Notes: generated from the letters alone by a model not told the origin. A stretch of DNA of 64,000 nucleotides from Garcia nutans (GCA_947685225.1 CANTUV010000010.1:4154001-4218000); one strand, 5' to 3'; shown: positions 25,060-38,426, counted from the first letter of the stretch. A program made the numbers and translations.

Positions 25060-26496
25060 AAGACTTGACATTGGTAATACATTGAAAAATAATATATGGA
25101 AACTTTCCCATGTTGCCTATCTTTTTGAAGACTACTACAATATTACTGTATAAAACAATCAATCTGAGTTGCATCGGCCACAGCATTTGAATTATGCGCT
25201 TTAAACATGAAAATAATGTGCTTCTGTGCATGTGGGTTTTGTGCGGGCGTGCGTGAAAGAGAGAGAATTGGTTTTACTCTGGTTATCAAAAGAAGATTTA
25301 GCCACAAGGGAGAAGAAAGAAAGGGAAAAAGAACAAGTAAACTATATTTTAATAATTTTTAAATGCTCACCATAAAAAATTGCAGATAGCCTCCGCATTT
25401 TCGATAATGGGAATTTGAACTCGCATGTCTACATGGATTTGCAAATCCATAGCCTATTGAATCACTAAACAGGTTCAATATAATCCTGATAACTAGGACT
25501 TCAAAGACATCACACGTCTAAATCATTTTCATCAGTTAGCTCTATTACTTGTCAAAACAGTGATCAGAAAAACAAAGAAAAGGCAGCGTCTTAACATGCT
25601 GTTACCTTAAAGCATCAGAAAATTAACTTAACAAAAATGAAAGGAATTACAAACAAGAAGATTTGAGGCATGTATAACATTTCACCACGATAAAGATTCT
25701 ATGATGATAATATTCAGGCAGACGATATATAATAAAATGAGCAATTAATGAGGTTCCACTCACCACTATTCTGCTTCTGGATTAAAGGTAAAACTCCAGA
25801 AATTCTGATGGCACTGGCTTCCAGTGTAGATTTGATTTGCAATATACGGCCCAATGACCACCTTCACCACTGTTTTGCTTTCCTCTGATGAAAGATGGAG
25901 TCGTTCCCTGCAGAGAAAGTTGAATAAGGCAACCAAAAATGGCAAAGTGAGACTAATATGGAAAAATAAAGAACAGACAGTCCCACAATTTGAAGTATTA
26001 GCAGACTGAGACTAGATATAAAGCAGTAGAAATTTTTCTGAATTTCCATTAAATAAGTGTTAGTCAAGCACAATGTGTTCAGTGTTTAGTTTGAAGCAAC
26101 ATTAAGTCAAAGCAAAACTCACATTAAGCAATAAGTTAACCAATCATCCCATTGAGGCACATATATTTAGCTGACATTGGGTCAATTTCACTGGCTTCAG
26201 GATCAAAGAATTGTCAGTAGTAGCAAACCAACCACCTGACTCTTAATTGAATTGAAATACGGGCCCAATCTTTGAATCTGCAAATTGAAGGGTACCTAGT
26301 TCATTCATTGACACCTCATGTCCAAATCAAATAAAACTAGAAGACATAAACAGCAGCACCTTAAATCAGTCAGATGAAATACCAAAAGAAATTGCACCCT
26401 TTCATACCTAGCTCATGATAAATTACAATTTTAACATACAAGTATAGAATGCAAGTGCCAATAAAAAAAGTGATGTACCCTTTCAAAGGACTATAT
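25060..26496. other. Spacer downstream of two convergent relics
   Basis: The left part follows the dehydrogenase-like relic; the right part lies 3' of the minus-strand PPR gene and may include its 3' UTR. Composition is moderately A+T-rich. Small frames at 25037-25231 and 25864-26073 have no domain. Confidence 0.5.
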
Positions 26497-28261
26497 TCAA
26501 TGATTCGGAGAAGCTTCACCCGCTGCCCAATTCAAGATTGTGAGTATATCTTTTATCTCTTCAATTCTTGAATGTGAAAAATCTCCCTTGGTAAACTTCT
26601 CAAAAACTCCCAGCACATCAATCAGACTATGGCCAGGTTCCTTCTTCAATCCACTACATTTCAACATCTTCCACGCCTCCACAACACCACCCCACATCTC
26701 ATCTGCAGCATACAAGTTTGACAATAAAACATATGGTGAAGTAGTAACAGGATGAAGTTCCAGCAGCTGTCTAGCTAAGTGCTCTCCAATGATAACATCT
26801 CCATGCAGCCGACATGCAGAAAGCAAACACCCTAAAACAATAGGATCATGCCCAAAAGAAAATTTTTTCATGTATTCTCCTGCCTCTTGTAATCTCCCTG
26901 CACGTCCTAACAAATCAATAAGACAACAAAAATGTTCCATATCAGGGGAGATCCCATAGGTCTCTTCCATAGAATTAAAATAAAGTTGGCCCTCTTCCAC
27001 CAACCCTGCATGATTGCAAGCTGCTAAAAGTCCAACAAATGTCACAGAATCTGGCTTTACGTCCACAGTCTTCATCTTCTCAAAATGTTCAATGGCATTT
27101 TCTCCCAGCCCATGATTTCCGAATCCAGCAATATTGGTGTTCCAAGAGACAAGATTGCGATGGAGCATCCTGCTGAATATGTTGTATGCATTTCTAATGG
27201 AACCACATTTAGAATACATGTTGACAAGGGCATTACCAACTCCAACATCTTGATATTGTCCTGTCCTGATTATATGAGCATGAATCTGCTGTCCATGGCA
27301 TATTGATGCAAGCTCAGCACAGGCAGCAAGGACACCAGCAAAAGTAAAATTATCAGGCTTAATATAACATTCTTTTGACATCTGTTTGAAAACCCTTGAA
27401 GCCCTTTGATATTCATTACAATGAGAACAAGCAGTTATTAAGCTGTTCCATGAAATCAGATCTTTCTCTTTAATTAGTTCAAAGGACTTTTCTGCTTCTT
27501 CTATCAAATTGAACTTTGAATACATGGTAATTACAACATTGCCAATAAAAGCAGAGCGGTCAAGGTTATGCTTGATAGTTTGGCAATGCAATTGCGTTCC
27601 TTTCTAGAAATCATCAGAACTGTTGCATATTCCCAACACCCCAGCAAAAGTAAATCTATCTGGAACAAAACCCTTTTGGTACATAAGTTTAAAAACTCCA
27701 ACTCCTTTCTCAGGTTGCTGATTTTCTACAAATCCAGCAATCAAAGCATTATAAGAGACATCATTTGGTTCATTGGCCCCAAAATGGACCAACAAGGCAT
27801 CATTACACTGACCACATTTCATGTACATGGAGATGAAAGCATTGGAAACAAAAGAAATGGATACGCAGCCAAACTTAAAGGATTGAGCATGAATTTGTTG
27901 GCCTTGAACCAATGCCATAAGAGTGGCGGAGGCACTAATAACACTAGCAAGTACATATTCATTGGGCACAAGCCGCATTTGAGAAAATAGTTCAACTGCC
28001 AGTAAAGGCTCTCCAACTTGGTCATAACCAGAAATCATAGCCGGCCAAGAAACAAGGTTTCTTTCGAGCATTTCATCAAACAATTGTCGAGCATGGGTGG
28101 TCTTCCCACACTTACCATACATACTAAGGACATGGTTGGATATAATAGTTTAAGATACTACACCAGTTTTTAAAGCAGCGGCATGAAGGCAAAGCCCAAT
28201 GCCTAAATGCTTTGATTTTGGAGCACTGGAGCAATAAGGAGCCAATAGCTTCTGGTATCAT
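26497..28261 (-). pseudogene. Pentatricopeptide repeat protein, PLS class with E motif, broken
   Basis: PPR proteins bind organellar RNA; PLS/E-type members usually guide C-to-U editing in mitochondria or plastids. One minus-strand frame from 28122 to 26497 holds a run of about 13 PPR-like units (NLVSWPAMISGY, NAFISMYMKCG, DLISWNSLITACS, NALVNMYSKCGS, NLVSWNTNIAGFG, PDSVTFVGLLAACNHAGLVEEG) and ends with an E-type C-terminus (ELHPVTTSPYVLLSNLYA, EPGHSLIDV). No DYW domain follows. A likely original start is ATG at 28261 (MIPEAIGSLLLQCSK). Three lesions are visible. There is one extra A near 28217-28222 that shifts the frame, a TAA at 28152-28150 before SNHVLSMYGKCG, and a TAG at 27606-27604 between SSDDF and KGTQLH. 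The frame is otherwise uninterrupted, so the damage is recent relative to the repeat divergence. No introns. Confidence 0.88.
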
Positions 28262-29400
28262 TTAATCAACTATGGGCAGCTGTCACGGGATGGTAAAAAA
28301 TGCTAAATTTTTTTTAAAAATTAATCTATTATTATATATTTTTTAAAAAATATAATAATTGTGACCCAATTCTATCAAGTCTACCCGGCGATGGCAAACA
28401 AAGCTAATTAAAATGAGAGATGGACTTTATTCAAAAAAAAAAAATGAGAGATGGACTTGGGGAGAATTCCAATCGTACCCGAAATCTCCATATTTCTTTT
28501 TATGGAAGCAGGTTGAGGTGTAATTTTCCTCATTTGCGGAGATGATGTGGATGTGATAATATAGATAAATACATTATATGTGCATGTGATATTAGAGTCA
28601 TCATTTATAATTTTAAATTTTTTTCTATATATATATATATATATATATTTCTTATTATAATATAAGAAAGAAAGAATTAAATCAGTATTTATCTATGGAG
28701 TTACATATGTTGTTAGACTATACTTTTACTTTTATTCATATTAATAGAGAGTTTGATTGCATGATAATTCCAGAAAAATTAATAAAATAATTTTTTAAAC
28801 CAATAATACTATATTTGTTTGTAAATAATTCATGTAAAATCAAATGCTAACCTCGCTAAATTTTACTAACTAGTTTATTTATAGGGAGTAGGAAAAATTA
28901 TTTTATCGAAAAAAGAGATTGTGGAATTTTATGTTAAAAAATAATTATATCTCTATTTTAGGATATGATAAAATGAGAAAGAAATATTACAAGAGTAATT
29001 TAGATATTATTCAAACTTTCTCAGTAAAGTTAAATTGCAACTAAACAAGTTAATATTTTTTTAATCTATTTTTTAATATTTGTAATATATTTTTTCAATA
29101 AAATATAATTACAGTAATTTATCTCTGTAAAATATATTTCAAATAATTAAGTTTCTTAGTAATTTACCAAACAAACCATAAATATTTTAATTTAATAATT
29201 TTAAATCTCTAAATAATTTTTTTCAATTTATATTTCAAAAAAAAAACTATTTAGACCATCTCAATTTTTTGATAAATTATGTGTGAGGAGGAGGAACGCT
29301 TAAACTTGAACCAGAGACCTAAGTGGGAGCAACATACACTCATGGCTACTAAACTACACCTTAGTGGTTATCTCAATTTTTATTAGAATACATTTTTTAA
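28262..29400. other. A+T-rich spacer left of the MULE
   Basis: Contains a TA tract (28626-28650), a doubled AATGAGAGATGGACTT at 28413 and 28443, and A+T-rich sequence. The last nine bases (29392-29400, ATTTTTTAA) are the left copy of the MULE target-site duplication. No gene seen. Confidence 0.6.
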
Positions 29401-29521
29401 GGCTAAATACATATTTAGTCCCCCTAAACTTGGCCAATTTGGTCAGTTTACCCCCTAAACTTATATTTTGATCACTTAGCCCCCTAAACTCAATTTTTTC
29501 ATAACATTTAAACACAAATCA
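29401..29521 (+). repeat. Left terminal inverted repeat of the MULE
   Basis: Pairs with 38679-38799 in inverted orientation with interspersed mismatches. It ends in the shared CATTTAAACACAAAT. The motif CCCC(C)TAAACTT recurs three times within it. Confidence 0.85.
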
Positions 29522-30060
29522 TATAGAAGCGAAATGGTGTAATACATGCACGATGATGTGGCCTTTAAAATTAAATATCGTTGTGTAACATTGATTGAGG
29601 GGAAAACATTAGTACAACCATTTTCTCTCTATCCATAGTTCACTCTTTCTAATTTTCTTTCCCAATATTATAACCCTAAATCAATTTCTCAATAATGACA
29701 AAATCAATTAATTCTATATTTGGTTAAAGAAGTCAAATTGAAAGTATAATTTATTGATCTAAATTGAAGAAGCACTACTTGGCAGAGTGGAGCTTCAATT
29801 GCAAAATTGAAACTTTTCAACGATTTGAAGCTTTTGGAGAAATAAACAATAGAAATGTATGTTGTTTTCTCTTTGTTCGAACTTTATCTTTCCGTTTGCA
29901 GAAAAATTTATTTATTTTTATTTGTAAGTGGCCAAAGTTGAAGGTTGTTCGACCTCATATGAAAGTGGTTCAAATTTGTATAGTTTTAGGAAACAATTTT
30001 AAAATTATTATCTAATATTGGTGGAATTGTAAATACTGAAGATTGTTTATTCATTTTTGT

Positions 30061-33000
30061 AGGATGAGTATATGTGTAGATATAATTTTACATCATGGTG
30101 GTAGATTTGTTAATGGAGAAGAATGTAGTTGTTAGGGTGGTTATGAAGAAGTTATTTTTGCGTTGATACTAATTTACTGTCACTTCCAGAGTTGTGGGAA
30201 TATGCAACTGATTTGAAATATACAGGTGAGGGTAAATTTCAATATAAGGGAGAGTTGTCAAACAATAAGTTTGTGTCCCTAAGTAGCGATAGAGTTATAC
30301 TTGAGTTGCTAGAGGATGTGAAAAATAAGGAAAAGATTCAGATATATATGGAATATGTTAGGGTCCAACGGCCAAGTATAATAGAAGTTGGCCTAACTCA
30401 AAATATTTTTGCTAGTGAAAAAGACATTGAGGATATAAGAGTAATTGACTCAGTATACAGTGAAGGAGAGTCTAGGGCTACTGAAGATAATGTTGTTGGG
30501 GAAAAAAATAAGTAGTGAGACTAAGAGAGGCACCAACAACTCTATAGAGAGAGAGAGAGAGAGTGAATAAGATGAAGACAGTGATTATAACATTAATTCA
30601 ACTGAAGATGAAGATGAAGTAAGTGGGGAAGAAGTTGACTATGATGAATTAGGAGATAGTGATACAAATGAAGAGGTGATTGAGGCAAGAGCAACCTTGA
30701 AAAAATCTAGGGGTTCTAGCATATCAGCTACTAATGAAGGAGTAGACCAATGTGAGATTAACTTTGGTGAGACAAGAGATGGTGAAGGGTTTGAAAACTA
30801 TGACATTAGCAGGGATAGATATGCTGGAAAGACTGGAGGAGATGAGCACCACATTGACAGTTCAGATCCTGAAAGTATAGATAAAGAGGCTATAGATGAA
30901 GATGTGGTTCCAAGGAATGCAAGTCAGTCAGTTTACTTTGATCCAACAGCTGAGAGGCTAATATTTGAGCTGCATATGATCTTTGAGAATGCTAAGCAAT
31001 CTAGAGGCTTTGGCAAGGTATGCTATTATGAAAGATGTGTCCATTCGATTGAGACCTAATGAGCAAGCTAGGATTAGAGCAAGGTATAAGAAACCAGGTT
31101 GCAAATGATTGATTTATGGTGGCATAGATAATGACAGTAAGAATTTCATTGTGAAGACCTATAATCCAAGGCATAATTGTTATAGATCAAATAAGAATAG
31201 GCAATGTAATTTAGCATCATAGCAAAACATTTTCAATCAAGAATTGTGTCCTAACCTGGGAAAAGGTTAGAGAAATTCAAGAATTGTGTAGGATAGAACT
31301 GAAGGTTAAAGTGGCTTTGACTATTTGTAAAAAGGGCAAAGTTGATAGTGTTGAATGAAACAATGGGTGATTATAAGGTGGAGTTTAGTATGTTACACAA
31401 TTATGTGAATGAGATCTTGAGATCCAATCCTAGCAGTACTTGCTTTATAAAAGAGAAAAAAAACCTAAGAATAGAGAAGGAAATTCCAAGCTTTGTAAAC
31501 TGTATGCTTACTATCATGCACTGAAACAAGGTTGGAAAGATGGATGCATGCCTATTATTGAGATTGATGGATATTTTTTAAAAGGCCCATTCAAAGGACA
31601 ACTTTTAATTACTGTCTCAAAGGATGAAAACAATCAAATATTTCCAATTGCATGGGCAGTGGTAGAGAAGGAAACAAAAAAATATTGGAAATGGTTTATC
31701 TCAGTTTTGAAGGTTGACCTTTAAATAGAAGATGGAGCAGGCTTAATTGTAACATCTGATATGCATAAGGTTAGTAAGTATAAACTGTTATTTTATTTAA
31801 AATACTAAATTTTATTCTAATTGTTATTTTATTTGTATGTTAGGGATTGGTACCTGCTATTCTTAAAACACTCTCTAAAGCTGAACACAGGATGTGTGCA
31901 AGATATATATATGGAGTAATTGGGCAAAGAAATGAAGGGAAATGAAAGGAGAAAGAAGTTTTGAGAGTGTGCTAAAGCTTCTTTTGAAGTACATTTGAAA
32001 AAGAAGTTAAAAGAACTAAGTAAACTAGGCAAAGGGATAGTTGAGGACCTATTGTGCTACAATAAGGAAACATGGTGCATAGTATACTTTAGTGAGCATG
32101 CTTGTTATGATGTCATTGAGAATAATATGGCTGAGACATTCAATTCTTGGATTTTGATTCCAAGGTACAAAACAATCATAAGTATGCTGGAAGAAATTAG
32201 GATAAATTATATGAATAACATTAGAATAATGAGGGATTTTAGTGCTACTTGGATCAGTGACATTTCACCAATGGCATTAGAAAGGCTTGAGAGAAACAAA
32301 ATACATGCTATGACATGTACAGTTAAATGGAATGGTAATTATGACTTTGAAATTGTTGATGGAACATATGAGCACACGGTTCACTTAAGGAATAAAAAAT
32401 GCACATGTAGGTTTGGCAATTGAATGGTATCCCTTGTGCATATGGAATATGTGCAATATACCATAGAAATTTGAACCATGAGGATTTTGTATCCAAATGG
32501 TATCATAAGGAAAATTATTTGAAGTCATATGGATATTTCATGTAACCAGTGAGAGGGATGTTGTTATGGGAGGAGACTGAAAAAGGCCTACTTGATCCAT
32601 CAGAGATAACAAGTATGCCTAGAAGGCCAAAAAATAATAGAAAGAACTAGGGATGAGCAAAAAAAAAAGGAAAATGTCTAAAGTTGGAGTGAGAATGACT
32701 TGTTTAAAATGCCATGGACAAAGGTATAATAAGAAGGGCTGTAAAACATCTAATTCAATTCAGGTATGAATTTTTCTTTTTTTTTTTAAAAAAAATTATT
32801 TTTAAGTAAAATTTTAGTCTCATTTATACTTATAATTGTTAGGGTACAACTATGCAAAGTCCACATTTGATTGGTAGTTTAAGTTTCCAAGTGTCAGCTA
32901 CTAGCATATCAACATCATCATGCTCTAATATCTCGTCCACTCCAAAGCACACATGGGTATATAGAGACACAAATGCCTTTTCCAGTAGGTTTAGCCCTGA

Positions 33001-33620
33001 CAAAGTGTTCACTAGGATAAGAGTAAGAGGCAGTGCTTCTGTTGACACCATTAGTAATGCTCATACACTACTTTCAGCACTACAACAATCACCAATCACA
33101 AGATCAATGTTAAAATCTACTTAACAAGCTACTAGCAGAAGGGGAAAAGTCACTCATCCACCACATTCATCATCTCAGACAACACCAAAGAGAACAAAAT
33201 TTTTTTAAGTATGGGGTATATATAAGTGAAAGATCTAGTGATGCAATTGAAAATGTGAGTATATAGTTAGAACATTATTTTTTCATGTCATTAATTGAAA
33301 GATCTGATGTTGCAATTGAAAATGTAAGTATATAGTTAGAACACGAAATGATCAATTGTGTTATTTATAAGAGAATGGTTTTTTTTTAGATTGGTAGCCC
33401 AACAAGTAGAATGGTGCACAATCCAAGTCAAGTTCTAAGATCTTTCAAAGTCACGGGAGATTTAAGCTTCAAACCTCATGGTTTGAAATGGAAGGGGAAG
33501 AGTGTTGTGATAGCAAGATCCTTGAATCAAGAAGCTGTTAATAAAAGAACTACAAGAAGTACTGCAAAGAGAAGCAATGATATCACAGCCAAGCTCTACA
33601 ATAGTTCTTGGGTCAAATAA
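30061..33620 (+). pseudogene. MULE transposase (MURA-like), degenerate
   Basis: The protein would cut and join the element ends. Recognisable blocks in order: N-terminal HHGGRFVNGEE (about 30093) and YKGELSNNKF; an acidic linker (30560-30930); FDPTAERLIFELHMIFENA; RPNEQARIRARYKKPGC, a zinc-binding entry; then the MULE catalytic core DGYFLKGPFKGQLL with PIAWAVVEKE (31550-31680) and VTSDMHK (31750). Next come AETFNSWI (32130), a SWIM-type zinc finger with CTC (32400) and a frameshifted C-H partner, and a CCHC-like knuckle (CLKCHGQRYNKKGC, 32700). Lesions include several stops (for example after the core at 31722-31724 and in the SWIM region at 32421-32423) and frameshifts. Position and order support a single old transposase gene. 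Confidence 0.82.
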
Positions 33621-34038
33621 CATTTGATTATCATGCTTGTTCTATTAGTGTATTAGTGTTTTGTGAATTAAGTGGTGCAAATTATGTGTTTTAGGTTTGT
33701 ATGTATTGGTTTTTATTTGTAAGGGTTTGTTAGTGTTGAATTTGAACAATGGAGTTTGTAATATGCTTATGTTTCTAGTTTTATTTAGTGTGTGTTGAAG
33801 ATCACCAATTTATTTTTTTTACAATGTGTTTTTAATCTAAATGTTTAAATTAAGTTATTTCAAGATACTGGTAAGTTCAATGTAAGTTATAAAGCAAGTT
33901 TATACTTAATGCAGATTTAGTGTATTTGTAAAAGGTTAGTGCATTTTTTTGTCTTCATTATACTTAGTGTAAGTTTAATGAACCTATAAAACATTAGTAC
34001 ATTTTTGGCTTCATTATACAATTTACCATTCACTTATA

Positions 34039-37000
34039 CAGTGACGGACCTATGGGTGTCCAGAGGGGGTTGTAGACTCCCCTCACCGGCGACTAGGAGC
34101 TTTTATAGGAGAGAGGGTGTGAGCACCAGTGAGTGCAGTAGACAGAGATGAGAGAGGGAAGGGGAGGCGTTGTAGTGGTGGTGACTGGCAAGAGAGGGAG
34201 ACAAAGAAGAAAGAATTTTTTTTTTTACAAAATTACCCCTAGTTAAAACGGCGCTATTTCAAGCAATAAACTTTAAAAAAAATAAAAATTCGTGTGAATG
34301 ATTTTTCACCCTTCACACAGCAGAGCAGCCGATTGAGAGAAAGAGGCTAGACTGACAGAGAATGGTGCTGCTGCGACCGACGAGAAAAGGGAGCCAAAGA
34401 GGGAGCTCCGACCACCAGCCACCGACTGCTACTCCAACCAACATTTGCCGCCGCCCACCCGGGAGGTATTTAGGGCTATTTGTTTATTTATTTTTTTTGC
34501 TTTTTGTGTGTATTTTTTTGTGATTGATTTTTTTAAAATATAGAATATAATATATTTTGAGGCTAATTAAGTATAATAATTTGTTTAAAATTATTTGTGG
34601 TTTTGTGATTATTTTGAAACTTTGAATTAATTTGTGTTGTTTTTGTTTTTGTTTTTTTTTTTGTGATTAGGGTTTATGTAAATTTGGGAATTTTTGTGAT
34701 TAGGTTGAATTGTGTTAGTGATTTGGAATTTAGGAATTGTTGTGATTAGGTTGCATTTATTTAATTATTTGGAATTTAGGTTAAGTTGATTATAAATTAT
34801 TAAATTAATTATAAATATAAATTAAATTGTTAAATATAATATAAAAATTGATTATAAATTGTGATTAGGTTAATAAAATTAAAGCTATAATTTTAATTTA
34901 AGATATAAATTAAATTTAAATTGTGATTAAAGTTTTAAGGTTAAATTGAGTAATAAAATATAAATTAAGTATAAATTATGATTAAGTTAAATTGAATATA
35001 ATTATAGCTTGAGAAATATAAATTACTTTATAAATTATAATTAAATATTAATTGAAAAATATAAATTAAAATATTTATGAATTGAAACAGGTATAAATAA
35101 ATTTTTAGACTAAAAGGATACGGAATGAATGTGGTGAATCATCGAATATTCCGACACCAAGTAATCATGAAAGTAGGGAGAAAATTAGTGTTAGAAAAAA
35201 GCATCAGGAGTTTAGTTTTGATGATATTATTAGTGACCCAATATTGCGAAAGCCTATTAATGAGTTTGATGTTGAGATTAGAGATGTTGTTAGGAGAAAA
35301 TATATAGTTAAAGGACCATGCCAATCATTTGGTCATAAATTTTCACATAGATAATTTGGAAAAATTAGAAGGAGTTTTTAAAAAAATTAGTTTCACAAAT
35401 TTGAGTGGTTAAAATATAGTATTTTCAAAGATACATTATTTTATTTTTGATGCTATCTTTTTAGCTTAAATAGAGGAGCTAAGTGGGGGAGATAATATTT
35501 TCACACACATCAAATTTTGTAATTGGAAAAAGGCCATATAGAAGTTTAATGATCATGCTGGCGGTCCAAATAGTCAACACAATAATTCTAGGTTACAATA
35601 TGTTAGTTTTAAAAATAAAAAATAAAGTGTCTTATGTCTTATCTTCTTATAACAAGAGAAAGAGGGCTTTTATCGAACACGTTTGACAGCTATTGTTGAC
35701 TGCATTCATTTTCTTTTAGCAAATGGGTTGGCTTTTCGAGGACATGATAAGTCAAAAAGTCACTAAGCGGGAGTAATTTTCTTGAACTTCTTAATTGGTA
35801 CAGTAAGTGAAATATTAAGGTTGGGAATATAATTAATTCAAATACTCCTAAAAATAATCAACTCACTTCTCCATGCATCCAAAAATAAATAATAAGTGCT
35901 TGTGCTTTGAAGATGACACTAGCTATTATTGAGGATATTGGAGATGAATTCTACTCTATATTAATAGATGAAACTCGAGATAATTTAGTAAAAGAGTAAA
36001 TGGTTGTGATGTTGAGATATGTTAACAAGTTGAGACAAGTGGTTGAGCAATTTGTTGGAGTGGTGCATGTTCATGACTCATCTACTTTATCTTTGAAAAG
36101 TGCACTTAATAATTTTTTAGCAAAACATGGGTTATCACTAAGTGGAGTTAGAGGTTAAAGTTATGATGGAGCTTTTAATATACGAGGCGAATTCAACGGA
36201 TTAAATACTCTCATTTTAAATTAAAAATATTCATTGTTTTGTTAATCAGCTCCAATTAGGCTTGTTGCAGCAGCAAAGAATAATAGATTTATGAGTACTT
36301 TTTTTTATTATGTTGCAATGATTGTGAATATTATTGGAGTTTCATGTAAAAGGAAGGATGCTCTTCGTCAAAAGCAGCATGATGAAGTAATTCAATGTCT
36401 GAAAAGTGGCGTTGTTCAAACTGGAAGAGGATTGCATTAAGAAACAAATTTAGCTCGACCTGAAGACACGCGTTGGGGTTCTTATTATAAAATAATTGTA
36501 TGTCTTTTCTCTATGTGGTCATAAGTGAAAGAGGTTCTTGAGAATATTTATGAGGATAGTTTTGATCAAAGAAATCGAGGAGCAGTTATAGGCTTGATTG
36601 ATAAAACATAAAGTTATGAATTTATCTTCATTGTTTTCTTAATGAGAAAACTTTTAGATATGATAAATGACATATCTCAAGCATTACAAAGAAATGATTA
36701 AAATATTGATAATGCAATTCATTTTTTATTGCAACTGTAAAACAAAAACTGCAAAGCTTCAGAGAGAATAGATGAGATAAACTATTAGAAGTTGTTAATG
36801 ACTTTAGTATAGATCATGATGTCACAATACCTAATATGGAAGATAATTCAGATTTTCTGCGTTCTAAGTGTGTTGGAACTCCTATTACTTATTACCACTA
36901 CTTTCTAGTGGAAATATTTTGTCAGGTACTCTTTTTTCTTCATATTATCATTCTTAATCATTTATTATGCTACAGCCTAATTTTATTTCAATTAATTCTA

Positions 37001-37678
37001 GGTTATTGATTTCATTACTCAAGAAATGGAAAATCCCTTTACAGAATTAAGTATGAAATTACTTTTATGCATTGCTTGTCTTTCTTCTAAAAACTCATTC
37101 TCTAACTTTCAGCTATCTAAATTACTTCATCTTATTGAATTATATCCATATAATTTCTCCAAACTGATTAGATGATACTTGAAGATCAACTTAATACTTA
37201 CACTACTGATGTTAAAAGAAATATAGCTTTCTCTGACCTCGATGATATTGGAGCTCTTGCTCAGAAAATGGTTGAGACAAATTATGACACTATATTTCAT
37301 TTGGTATATCTACTTATCAAGTTAGTTTTAGTCTTAACTATTGCAACTGCTACTGTTGAGAGAGATTTTTCAGCAATGAACATCATCAAAATAGATTTGC
37401 GTAGCAAGATGGGAGATAATTTTTTTATCGATTGTTTGATGTGTTATATAGAGAAAGACATTTTTTAAAACATTAAAAATGAGGCTATTATACAACGTTT
37501 TCAGAATTTGCAAAGTCGTAGAATGCAATTATCATTTGTTAGACGTAGTTAATTTAGCATCAAAAATTAATTATTGAACTATTGTAATATTAAATATTTA
37601 ATTTTATAGTAAACTCATTTGTAATTTTTTTTTTTTGAAATTGAGCCGCCCTTTAGTAATTTTCTGCGTCCGCCACTG
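34039..37678 (+). mobile_element. hAT transposon nested inside the MULE
   Basis: Ends CAGTGACGGACC… and …GTCCGCCACTG form short inverted repeats of hAT type. The flanks CACTTATA (34031-34038) and TACTTATA (37679-37686) match at 7 of 8 bases, the 8-bp duplication expected of hAT elements. Length 3,640 bp. It carries a decayed transposase and a G+C-richer 5' segment (34060-34470). Its insertion after the MULE is shown by its position between MULE coding sequence and the MULE right arm. Confidence 0.88.
35085..37468 (+). pseudogene. hAT transposase (TTF zinc finger / hATC type), degenerate
   Basis: Reading frames hold family segments in order. An N-terminal part ends FDDIISDPILRKPINEF and IVKGPCQSFGHKFSH (35215-35350, the TTF-type finger entry). 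A central block has DEFYSILIDETRDN, a stop, MVVMLRYVNK, VEQFVGVVHV and LSLSGVRG (35930-36160, DUF4371-like). The C-terminal dimerisation segment is TATVERDFSAMNIIK and MGDNFFIDCLMCYIEKDIF (37335-37468). In-frame stops (for example after DNLVKE near 35998 and after SGVRG near 36158) and frameshifts interrupt it. Introns may remain (near 36925-37170). Non-functional. Confidence 0.8.
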
Positions 37679-37888
37679 TACTTATACAATTTCCAGTGAA
37701 GCCTCAATATTACCTCAAAACTACTACAAAACTAACAATCTGTAGTATATTAAATACAACAGCAAAACCATAGCAAATCTAAATGTTTCTGAAGTAATAT
37801 AACAGACAATATACTGAAAAATATTAACAAATTTCATTAAATACACTCAAAATGAAAATTTTCCAATTTCAGTTCTATTGATTTAGTA

Positions 37889-38426
37889 TTACATAGTATA
37901 ACAGCCTACATCATATTGCAGAAACTTTCCAATTGACAATCCTAAGAAAAAACTAAATCCCCAGCACAGTACACTCTTCCCTCCTCCACACATCATTTCT
38001 TGATCTTTTTCTTCATAAATTTTGATTTTTCGAAGCAACCTAGCAATTACAATCCTTGAATGTTCATTCATAAGAAGATCAAGCCACAAGAAGAAGCCAC
38101 GTGCCTCACCATCCTAAAAATCAACAAAAAAATTGCAAATTAAAAATTAATTTTCAAATTAGAAAACAAACCCAAATTAAACAAATTTTCAATTTAAACC
38201 AGAATCTAAAATTTAAACAAAATTTTCCCTAATATCTAATATGCCCAAAATCATAAATTAGTATTTCAAAATTTTTAAATCTTTATAGGCAAATTCAACT
38301 TACTCCGTAACAAGAACAACCAAAAAATCTTCTTACATGATTTATTTCAGTCCAGGAAGCCCTAATGGTAGTTGCTTTACCACAGTGACATTTGGAAATT
38401 ACATTTTTAGATGATATAGGATCCAT
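37889..38426 (-). CDS. GRF-type zinc-finger protein carried by the MULE
   Basis: Two exons on the minus strand, 38426-38304 (41 codons) and 38113-37889 (74 codons plus stop), join in phase 0 across GTAAGT…TTTTAG, giving 115 aa. The N-terminal part has the GRF zinc-finger pattern: KCHCGK, then SWT, RRFFGCSCYG, then GEARGFFLWLD, where the intron falls between CYG and DGEA. The family includes TE-linked plant proteins such as those like Arabidopsis At4g04775. A central basic/acidic helix (RIVIARLLRKIKIYEEKDQE) follows, and the C-terminus is hydrophobic (SVLCWGFSFFLGLSIG), possibly a membrane anchor. The gene reads from the right TIR toward the transposase, the place mudrB occupies in MuDR. Unlike the transposase it has no visible lesion. 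Function in transposition is unknown. Confidence 0.75.
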
